Assembly: GCF_900199215.1 (NCBI RefSeq)
Contig: NZ_FZQA01000003.1
Coordinates: 248,001 to 312,000 of the forward strand
Length of the DNA: 64,000 nt
Reading direction: 5' to 3'
Source: Amphiplicatus metriothermophilus
Lineage (GTDB): Bacteria > Pseudomonadota > Alphaproteobacteria > Caulobacterales > Parvularculaceae
The position numbers and the translations under genes are program-made. This document shows positions 58,004-64,000 of this stretch, piece by piece (within the stretch, counting starts at the first letter, position 1; each line of letters begins with the position of its first letter). The notes under the pieces are model-generated. The model did not search any database, was not told the DNA's origin, and was given only the letters and a program-made list of their open reading frames with translations.

Positions 58004-58864
58004 TCAAATCGTGACGTTTTTCGGCGACGCCCGCCTTTGGCGCTCATCCGGCGCGGCGGCTTCTATGCGAAGCGTAAGATCATCAAGTCCGGCGAAGCGC
58101 AGGACGGCGGTTTGGCCGACGGCGATCCGATGAACGCCGGTCACTGCGCCTGTCGACACCGCAGCGCCCTTTTTGAGCGGAAGGCCGCGACGCGCGGCGT
58201 TCTCCAGCATGAAGCGCAGGGATTCGAGCGGGCCGCCTGGTATGGCGGCCGCGGCGTTTTCGCCGACGCTCTCTCTGTCGATGAAGACTTCGCATCGCCA
58301 GTCGGCGAGATTGAACGCGCGCCAGTCAGGAATCTCCGGCCCCAGAAGCAGCCCGTTATTGTTGCCGAAGTCGGAGATCGTCACGAGAGGGCCGAGGTCG
58401 TTAATGCCGGCGAAAGGGCTGCTGGCGATTTCCGCGCCCGCGCGCACCGAGTCGACCAGCGCGCGCGCTTCGTCGATCGTCCATGACGTTTTCCCGGCCG
58501 GCGCATCGGCGGCGAGAATGAGAACGAACTCTCCTTCGACGGCGGCGAATCCGCCTTCGAAGGCCTGCGCGGCCGTCGGTTGCGCCGTCGCGGGCCACAG
58601 ACGCTGTTTGAAGATCGGCCCGGCCAGCCGATCGCAGCCCAGCGCCGAGGCGAATGGCTCGGGCACGCGCCCGACCTTCCATCCGGCGATTTCATCAGGC
58701 CAAAGACGAATCGCCCTATCCTGTATGGCGTAAGCCTCGTCGAGCGTCCCGGGCTGATCGCCCGGATAGGCGGATAGAGGCGCGGCCTCAAGGCGCGCCC
58801 CGACGAAGGCTCCGGCGATCCGCTGCGCCTTCGTGTCGGTTGCTTCTTTTTGTTTTTCCTGCAT
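58004..58864 (-). CDS. 2-keto-4-pentenoate hydratase / fumarylacetoacetase-fold protein
   Basis: A 286-residue protein of the FAH superfamily (MhpD/HpcG type). Seen: LDEAYAIQDRAIRLWPDEIAGWKVGR, AVEGEFVLILAADAP with the metal-binding E-x-E pattern, and a C-terminal GLPLKKGAAVSTGAVTGVHRIAVGQTAVLRFAGL. Usual members hydrate 2-oxo-4-enoates in aromatic meta-cleavage. In this pectin cluster it may instead act on a 2-keto-deoxy sugar acid; this is inference. Divergent from the pectate lyase, sharing an operator half-palindrome. Confidence 0.85.
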   Translation of the reverse strand: MQEKQKEATDTKAQRIAGAFVGARLEAAPLSAYPGDQPGTLDEAYAIQDRAIRLWPDEIAGWKVGRVPEPFASALGCDRLAGPIFKQRLWPATAQPTAAQAFEGGFAAVEGEFVLILAADAPAGKTSWTIDEARALVDSVRAGAEIASSPFAGINDLGPLVTISDFGNNNGLLLGPEIPDWRAFNLADWRCEVFIDRESVGENAAAAIPGGPLESLRFMLENAARRGLPLKKGAAVSTGAVTGVHRIAVGQTAVLRFAGLDDLTLRIEAAAPDERQRRASPKNVTI

Positions 58865-58910
58865 TTTTTGTTCGCCCGGCCGGCCGCTAGCTTTTCGGGT
58901 GGACAGTATA

Positions 58911-58924
58911 GGAAACCGGTGTCA
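58911..58924. promoter_or_regulatory. LacI-type operator, hydratase / pectate lyase intergenic region
   Basis: GGAAACCGGTGTCA on the plus strand (TGACACCGGTTTCC on the other) keeps one perfect half of the palindrome at 53391. It sits between the divergent genes, 47 bases from one start and 71 from the other. Confidence 0.55.
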
Positions 58925-58994
58925 TTTTCAAATGGAATCAGCCCGGCGAATGAACCGGGACGCCGCATAAGCAGGAACGGGAGGAATCGACGAA

Positions 58995-60368
58995 ATGGGC
59001 GCGCGCATCCCTTCTCGGATTCTGACGCTTGCAGGGCTCGTATTGGCCTGCGCGGCCGCGTTATGGGGCTGCGACGGCCAGCGGCAGGGCTCGGCGCCGA
59101 CCAAAGAGGAAGCGCGGCTGGCCTTTCCTGGGGCAGCGGGATGGGCGGCGGCGACTCCTGGCGGACGAGGGGGCGAGATCATTCGGGTGACGACCCTCGC
59201 GGCGGACGGGCCCGGCTCCTTGCGGGAAGCGCTCGAGCGGAAAGGGCCGCGCATCATCGTCTTCGAAGTCGGCGGCGTAATCGACCTCGGCAAGCAGACG
59301 CTGGTCGTTTCCGAGCCTTTCGCGACCATCGCCGGCCAGACGGCGCCGTCGCCGGGCATCACGCTCATTCGCGGCGGCCTTTCCATCCGCACGCATGACG
59401 TCATCGTGCGCCATATCCGCATCAGGCCGGGCGACGGCGGCGAACCCCCGCGCAGCGGCTGGGATACGGACGGAATCACAACGGTCGGCGCCTATAACGT
59501 GATCGTCGATCATTGCACGCTGACCTGGGCGACGGACGAGAATCTTTCCGCCTCGGGCCCGCGCTTCACCGGCGAATCGCCTGAAGAGTGGCGCCGCGGC
59601 GCGTCGCACCGCATCACCTTCAGCAATAACATCATCGCCGAAGGGCTCGCGCACGCCACTCATGCGAAGGGCGAGCATTCGAAAGGCTCGCTGATACACG
59701 ACAATACGAGCGAGATCCTGATTTACGGCAATCTGTACGCGCACAATTATGAACGCAATCCGTTGTTTAAAGGCGGCGTGCGCGGAGCTATCGTGAACAA
59801 TCTTATCTACAATCCCGGCCCCCGCGCCATTCATTACAATCTGCAGGCGCTGGAATGGGGCGACGTCCCGTTTGAGAACGGACGCATCACGGCGATAGGA
59901 AACGTCGTTCGGGCGGGACCGTCTACGCCGAACGGGCTTGCGGTTTTCATGATCGGCGGAGACGGCGATCTCGAGCTATACGAACGCGACACCATCGCGA
60001 TGGACGCGTTCGGCGCGTCCATGCCGCTTGTGGGCCGTTACACGGCCGGGCCTGCGCAAATTCTTCGCCGCGACGCGCCGCTTGATCTTCCGGACGGGCT
60101 TGAGCCGATGCCGGCCCATGCGGTCGAGCGCCACGTTCTGGCGAACGCAGGGGCGCGCCCCTGGGACCGCGACGCCCATGACGTCCGCCTGCTCGCCGAC
60201 GTTGCGGAAGGGCGGGGTCGAATCATCGACAGCCAGGAGGAGGTCGGCGGTTATCCGGCGCCGGTCGAGACCCGCAAGCCATTCGACCCGGCGCAATGGA
60301 ATCTTGATACGATGGAGCCCCTCACCCCTGAGGCGTTTGACTCCGCCGCGCGGGCAAGGGGCACGTGA
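58995..60368 (+). CDS. Pectate lyase-like lipoprotein (polysaccharide lyase family 1 type)
   Basis: A 457-residue protein with a lipoprotein signal peptide (LVLACAAALWGC, lipobox LWGC). It then has the parallel beta-helix start FPGAAGWAAATPGGRGGEIIRVTTL and GSLREALERKGPRIIVFEVGGVIDL, and the lyase motifs IAGQTAPSPGITL, HDVIVRHIRIRPGD, DGITTVGAYNVIVDHCTLTWATDEN (calcium ligands expected here), RITFSNNIIAEGL and FKGGVRGAIVNNLIYN. It should cut homogalacturonan by beta-elimination in the periplasm or at the outer membrane. Its products would feed KduI. Followed by lacI-type gene after 66 bases. Confidence 0.9.
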   Translation: MGARIPSRILTLAGLVLACAAALWGCDGQRQGSAPTKEEARLAFPGAAGWAAATPGGRGGEIIRVTTLAADGPGSLREALERKGPRIIVFEVGGVIDLGKQTLVVSEPFATIAGQTAPSPGITLIRGGLSIRTHDVIVRHIRIRPGDGGEPPRSGWDTDGITTVGAYNVIVDHCTLTWATDENLSASGPRFTGESPEEWRRGASHRITFSNNIIAEGLAHATHAKGEHSKGSLIHDNTSEILIYGNLYAHNYERNPLFKGGVRGAIVNNLIYNPGPRAIHYNLQALEWGDVPFENGRITAIGNVVRAGPSTPNGLAVFMIGGDGDLELYERDTIAMDAFGASMPLVGRYTAGPAQILRRDAPLDLPDGLEPMPAHAVERHVLANAGARPWDRDAHDVRLLADVAEGRGRIIDSQEEVGGYPAPVETRKPFDPAQWNLDTMEPLTPEAFDSAARARGT

Positions 60369-60434
60369 TTTTGCCGATTGTTCGGCCGGCCGCATCGAGC
60401 GATACAGAACCGACGGACAAGACGGAGGAGAAAC

Positions 60435-61526
60435 GTGGCCAAGCGCGGAAGCAGGCCCGCCGGCGGCCGCGGCGGCGGCGCGCCGGAACAGGAGCCGCCG
60501 CCCCGCGACCGGTCGAAAGTGACGATCAACGACATCGCGCGGCTGGCCAACGTTTCGAAGAAGACCGTATCGCGGGTCATCAATGAGTCGCCGCTGGTGC
60601 GGTCTGAAACGCGCGAGCGCGTCCTGACGATCATCAAGCAGCATGGCTACACGCCTGATCCGCAGGCGCGCGCGCTCGCCCTCAGGCGCTCGTTCCTGAT
60701 CGGCATGATCTACGACAATCCAAGCCCCCAATATGTCGTGAACATGCAGCGCGGGATTCTGGATGAGCTTGAAGACACCAGTTTTCAGCTCGTCCTGCGT
60801 CCCTGCGACCGCGCCGATCCGCGGTTTCATGAAAAGATCGAAGCGTTCGTCGTTCAGCAGAAGCCGTTCGGCGTGATCCTGCCGCCGTCGGTGTCCGAGG
60901 ACGAAAAACTCGCCGAAATGCTGCGCGCGCTTAATTGCGATTACGTCCGCATCGCATCGGTGGTTCTTGACGAGCCGGCGCGGATGGTTCGCACGCATGA
61001 CTTCGAGGGCGCGGCCGCCGCCGCCCGGCATATCGCGGCGCTCGGCCATTCTCGGATCGCGCATATTCACGGGCCGAAGACCTTCCGTTCGGCGCATGAA
61101 AGGCTCGCGGGATTTCGGCAAGGACTCGCAGAAAGCGCGATCGAGCTGGACAAAGCGTTGACAGTGGAAGGGGGATACACGTTCGAATCCGGCGTTGAAT
61201 GCGCGGCGCGTCTGTTCCGGCGCAAGCAGCGGCCGACGGCGATTTTCGCCGGCAACGACGAAATGGCCGTCGGCGTGTACAAGGCTGCGCGGGATTTCGG
61301 CCTCAAGGCGCCCGAAGACGTATCCATCGTGGGTTTCGACGACACGCCCATGGCTTCGCGGGTCTGGCCGCCGATGACCACGGTGCGTCTGCCAATTCGC
61401 GATATGGGTCGGGCGGCGGCCAGACTGCTCCTGCGGCAGGCGGCCGGCGTCGAGCCAGAAGAGCTGATCGCGTTCAAGCCTGAGCTGATCATACGCGAGT
61501 CCGCGGCGCCTCCGAAAAACGGCTGA
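60435..61526 (+). CDS. LacI-family transcriptional regulator of the pectin cluster
   Basis: A 363-residue repressor. GTG start at 60435 with GGAGGAGA upstream. After a 27-residue basic, glycine-rich leader comes the helix-turn-helix VTINDIARLANVSKKTVSRVINE and hinge GYTPDPQARALALRRS. The periplasmic-binding-like sensor domain has IGMIYDNPSPQYV, GVILPPSVSED, RIAHIHGPKTFRSAHERLAGF, AIFAGNDEMAVGVY and VSIVGFDDTPMASRVWPP. Ligand is probably a pectin-derived keto-deoxy sugar acid. Probable binder of the TGACACCGGTGTCA sites in this cluster; no such site was seen before its own gene. Confidence 0.92.
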   Translation: MAKRGSRPAGGRGGGAPEQEPPPRDRSKVTINDIARLANVSKKTVSRVINESPLVRSETRERVLTIIKQHGYTPDPQARALALRRSFLIGMIYDNPSPQYVVNMQRGILDELEDTSFQLVLRPCDRADPRFHEKIEAFVVQQKPFGVILPPSVSEDEKLAEMLRALNCDYVRIASVVLDEPARMVRTHDFEGAAAAARHIAALGHSRIAHIHGPKTFRSAHERLAGFRQGLAESAIELDKALTVEGGYTFESGVECAARLFRRKQRPTAIFAGNDEMAVGVYKAARDFGLKAPEDVSIVGFDDTPMASRVWPPMTTVRLPIRDMGRAAARLLLRQAAGVEPEELIAFKPELIIRESAAPPKNG

Positions 61527-61672
61527 ACTTCGGTCGCGCAACACAGCGCAGCCGCGCGCCGCCCGAGCGAGGGCCAGCGCCCCGTAGCCGGAGAACCCCT
61601 CTTGACTGTGGTGCGGGATTGAAGGCCAAATCACGGCCATATCGGGTTCAGGGGGAGTCAAAGGGCGGGGCG

Positions 61673-63319
61673 GTGACAGAGAAATCTCGCATCAGCAGCG
61701 GCATTTCTTCGCTTTTACTCTCCTTCTCAATACTGTTGCTCGCGGCTTGCAGCGACGGCGGAAGCTCCGGGGGCTCGACGCTGCCTCCGCCTCCGCCGCC
61801 TCCTCCGCCGCCGGGCGGGACCGGCCCGACCTGGACGGAAGGGGTTTTCGAACCGGCCAGCAGATTCAAGGACCGCTGCGAGGTCGTGCGCACGGGCGTC
61901 GACATCGAAGGCAATCCCTTTCCGGACATGCCGGGCTCGATGCTCGAGGAGATGTTCTGGCTGCGCTCCTGGACGCATGAGACCTATCTGTGGAACGACG
62001 AAGTGATCGATCGCAATCCGGCGGACTTCGGCGATCGCCTGGAATACTTCGCCCTGCTGCGAACTTTCGCGACGACTCTCTCCGGAAGGGACAAGGACGA
62101 GTTTCATTTCACCATCCCTACCGATGAATTCTTGAGGCAACGAAATTCCACGCCGCGCGCAGAATATGGCGCGGAATTAGCCATATTTTCGGCAACGCCG
62201 CCAAGAGATGTGCGCGTTCTGTATACGGAGCCTGGCTCGCCGGCTGCGGAAGTCGTCGGCGGCCAGATAAATCTTCCGCGAGGAACGCGCATTCTTGAGG
62301 TGGACGGCGTCGATCTCGTCAACGCCAACACGCAGGCTGAAATCGATATCCTGAACAACGGTCTTTTTCCGGCGACGGCGGGCGAACAGCATACCTTCGT
62401 CGTTCGGGACGCCGGCGCCGCATCGACGCGAACCGTGACCTTGATCTCGGAGAACATCGCGCCCAAGCCGGTCAATCTGACGAGCGTCGTCGACACGCCG
62501 GGCGGAAAGGTAGGCTATATGCTGCTGACGACGTTCAGCCCTTTCGCGTCAGAGAAGGACATCGCCGATGCGATCGCCGCCATGAGGGCGGACGGCGTTC
62601 AGGATCTCGTTCTCGACCTCAGATACAATAGCGGGGGATTGCTCGCCGTCGCCTCGCAGCTCGGTTATATGATCGCCGGGGAGGCGCGCACGAGCGGCAG
62701 AGTTTTTGAAAGGCTGCGCTTCAACGACGACGCCGGCGACCTCAATCCGGTGACCGGCCAGTTCAATGAACCTGTGCCTTTCTTTGACGAGGGGCTCGGA
62801 TTCTCCCTGCCTGCCGGCCAGCCGCTGCAAAGTCTCGATCTGCCGCGCGTTTTCATTCTGTCGACCGAGATTACGTGCAGCGCCAGCGAGGCGGTGCTTA
62901 ACGCGCTGCGCGGGATCGACCTTGAAGTGGTGCTGATCGGCGGCGCGACCTGCGGGAAGCCGTTCGGGTTCTTCCCGCAGGACAATTGCGGCGTCACCTA
63001 CTTCACGATCCAGTTCCAGGGCGTGAACGACAAAGGATTCGGCGATTACGCCGACGGGTTTTCGCCGGAAAACTCCAGCGCCGCTTTTGCGGTGAAGGTT
63101 CCCGGCTGCGAGATTTCCGATGATCTTGGCAGCGCGCTCGGCGATGAAAACGAGCCGATGTTCGCCGCGGCGCTCGCCTATCGCGAAACCGGCGCCTGCC
63201 CGACCTCGGCCATGGCGTTTTCCGCCAGTAGTTCGAGCGTCAAGGAGAGCGGGGCGTCGCCCATGCTGCCGGGCAGGAGCGTATTTGAGACGAACCGCGA
63301 CATGCGGATGCCGAATTGA
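61673..63319 (+). CDS. S41-family serine peptidase, lipoprotein
   Basis: A 548-residue protein starting at GTG 61673 (VTEKSRISSG), with a lipoprotein signal LLLSFSILLLAAC followed by a linker with ten consecutive prolines. The C-terminal-processing-peptidase core follows: a PDZ-like segment (VRVLYTEPGSPAAEVVGGQI, ILEVDGVDLVNANT), GKVGYMLLTTFSPFA, LVLDLRYNSGGLLAVASQLG and the catalytic serine in EITCSASEAVLNALRGI. Probably an outer-membrane-anchored periplasmic protease. Why it sits in a pectin cluster is unclear. Confidence 0.88.
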   Translation: MTEKSRISSGISSLLLSFSILLLAACSDGGSSGGSTLPPPPPPPPPPGGTGPTWTEGVFEPASRFKDRCEVVRTGVDIEGNPFPDMPGSMLEEMFWLRSWTHETYLWNDEVIDRNPADFGDRLEYFALLRTFATTLSGRDKDEFHFTIPTDEFLRQRNSTPRAEYGAELAIFSATPPRDVRVLYTEPGSPAAEVVGGQINLPRGTRILEVDGVDLVNANTQAEIDILNNGLFPATAGEQHTFVVRDAGAASTRTVTLISENIAPKPVNLTSVVDTPGGKVGYMLLTTFSPFASEKDIADAIAAMRADGVQDLVLDLRYNSGGLLAVASQLGYMIAGEARTSGRVFERLRFNDDAGDLNPVTGQFNEPVPFFDEGLGFSLPAGQPLQSLDLPRVFILSTEITCSASEAVLNALRGIDLEVVLIGGATCGKPFGFFPQDNCGVTYFTIQFQGVNDKGFGDYADGFSPENSSAAFAVKVPGCEISDDLGSALGDENEPMFAAALAYRETGACPTSAMAFSASSSSVKESGASPMLPGRSVFETNRDMRMPN

Positions 63320-63339
63320 GGTGCGAAACGGAGCCAGGA

Positions 63340-63714
63340 ATGGTTTCATATCGCGGCATGTTCATTCCGATCGCGCTTATCGCGCTGATGGCGAGCGCCT
63401 GCCAATCGAACGGCGAAGGCGAGGGGGAGCCCGCCGCGCTCGCTGCAGCGGACGCCGAGACGATGGCACGGGCGAAGGCCGCGCTCGCTGAGGCGATGGG
63501 GGTCGCGAAGGTCGAGTTGGGTCCCGGAGATCCGACGAAAATGTCGACCCTTGCCGTTCTGCCGCCGCGCCCGACCGCGCATGAGGACAGAAGCCTGGCG
63601 CGGCCGACGGTGTTCGACATTGTTTTGAAAGACGGACGGTGCTTCGCGGTCAGGCGCGAGACCGGCGAGGCTTACGAGCTGAAAGACGTGTCCTGCCGCG
63701 CGCTGCGGGAATGA
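63340..63714 (+). CDS. Small lipoprotein, unknown function
   Basis: A 124-residue protein with a signal peptide ending ALIALMASAC (lipobox ASAC), then a helical alanine-rich part and VFDIVLKDGRCFAVRRETGEAYELKDVSCRAL with two cysteines that could pair. No family recognised. It follows the S41 peptidase gene by 20 bases and is likely cotranscribed. An ATG at 63358 is an alternative start. Confidence 0.65.
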   Translation: MVSYRGMFIPIALIALMASACQSNGEGEGEPAALAAADAETMARAKAALAEAMGVAKVELGPGDPTKMSTLAVLPPRPTAHEDRSLARPTVFDIVLKDGRCFAVRRETGEAYELKDVSCRALRE

Positions 63715-63726
63715 CCGGGGCGATGC

Positions 63727-63755
63727 TTGCAGGAGGCGTTCCGTGATGGTATGAC
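63727..63755 (+). promoter_or_regulatory. Promoter of kduI
   Basis: TTGCAG and TATGAC with a 17-base spacer. The operator at 63752 begins within the -10 box. Confidence 0.5.
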
Positions 63756-63765
63756 ACCGGTTACC
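63752..63765. promoter_or_regulatory. LacI-type operator before kduI
   Basis: TGACACCGGTTACC keeps the left half of the palindrome found at the receptor promoter. It overlaps the kduI -10 box and ends 68 bases before the start codon. Confidence 0.6.
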
Positions 63766-63833
63766 TAACCTGATGCGGCGTCCTGCCGTCGGGCGTCTCA
63801 TAAGGCGCATCAGGCGGCGGGCGGGAGGAAGCG

Positions 63834-64000
63834 ATGTTCGACAGGATTTATCAGGCTACGCATCCCGACATGATGGAAGGGGTCTCCAACGAAAAGCTCC
63901 GCGAGCGCTACGCGGTCACGGGGCTTTTCGGCAAGGATCGCATTTCGCTCAATTATTCGCATAATGAACGTTTCGTCATCGGCGGCGCGGCGCCGGTCGC
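63834..64000 (+). CDS. kduI: 5-keto-4-deoxyuronate isomerase, 3' part outside window
   Basis: The first 55 residues are visible: MFDRIYQATHPDMMEG, LRERYAVTGLF, then RISLNYSHNERFVIGGAAPV. The spacing and the YSH-DR/ERxxxGG pattern match the N-terminus of KduI, a cupin enzyme that isomerises 4-deoxy-5-hexulose uronate, the end product of pectate lyase and oligogalacturonide lyase, to 2,5-diketo-deoxygluconate. Ribosome site GGGAGGAAG. Its operator places it in the LacI regulon. Confidence 0.88.
   Translation, partial: MFDRIYQATHPDMMEGVSNEKLRERYAVTGLFGKDRISLNYSHNERFVIGGAAPV

Overview
The window is high-GC DNA, densely coding on both strands, from an alphaproteobacterium. Several features point towards the Maricaulales/Parvularculales/Caulobacterales side: a DUF1476 (ATPase inhibitor zeta-type) protein, a PleC-like PAS histidine kinase, a Caulobacter-style carbohydrate TonB-dependent receptor, and an arginine module with an N-acetylornithine carbamoyltransferase next to a fused N-acetylglutamate synthase/kinase, an arrangement known from Maricaulis and from Xanthomonas. 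The genus is not determined. No rRNA, CRISPR array, prophage or intact insertion sequence was seen; there are three tRNAs (Ser-GCT, Leu-TAG, Ser-GGA).

Region by region. 1-1.5 kb: a GlxA-type regulator cut by the window edge, a DUF4242 protein and tRNA-Ser. 2-5.2 kb: purQ, purS and purC, interrupted by an acetyltransferase and an outer-membrane protein gene. 5.5-10.1 kb: DUF1476, a DUF4160/DUF2442 pair, an SDR, parE and a crotonase. 10.2-11.7 kb: a SAM-I riboswitch ahead of a Cys/Met-metabolism PLP enzyme. 11.8-13.2 kb: an ArsR regulator with an SRPBCC protein and a membrane protein. 13.3-15.3 kb: glnA and glnB (their adenylyltransferase glnE lies at 26.4 kb). 15.3-24.7 kb: nnr, an acetyltransferase, tRNA-Leu, then the protein-quality block tig, (sulfotransferase), clpP, clpX, lon. 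24.9-29.3 kb: a sensor kinase and glnE. 29.3-33.4 kb: an apparently undescribed three-gene unit of two divergent phytoene-desaturase-like proteins with damaged GxGxxG motifs and a GcvT-like protein. 33.4-35.5 kb: EF-hand protein, ECF sigma factor, a probable anti-sigma factor and a CnrX/RseM-like periplasmic protein. 35.6-39.7 kb: two large sensor kinases tail to tail. 39.8-45.9 kb: pepN and the arginine genes. 46-49.9 kb: CPA2 antiporter, zincin-like protein, serine hydrolase and a small membrane protein.

50.1-53.2 kb, next to tRNA-Ser(GGA), looks acquired: a methyltransferase, an Rrf2 regulator, and an ArsR-SRPBCC pair bracketed by 36-bp imperfect direct repeats. 53.3-64 kb is a pectin/uronate utilisation cluster: a TonB-dependent receptor (broken by an in-frame amber codon), a GH43-like glycosidase, a 2-keto-4-pentenoate hydratase-like enzyme, a pectate lyase lipoprotein, a LacI regulator, an S41 protease lipoprotein, a small lipoprotein and the start of kduI. 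A palindrome TGACACCGGTGTCA and relatives sit at the promoters of the receptor, of the divergent hydratase/pectate lyase pair and of kduI, and are the likely operators of the LacI protein.
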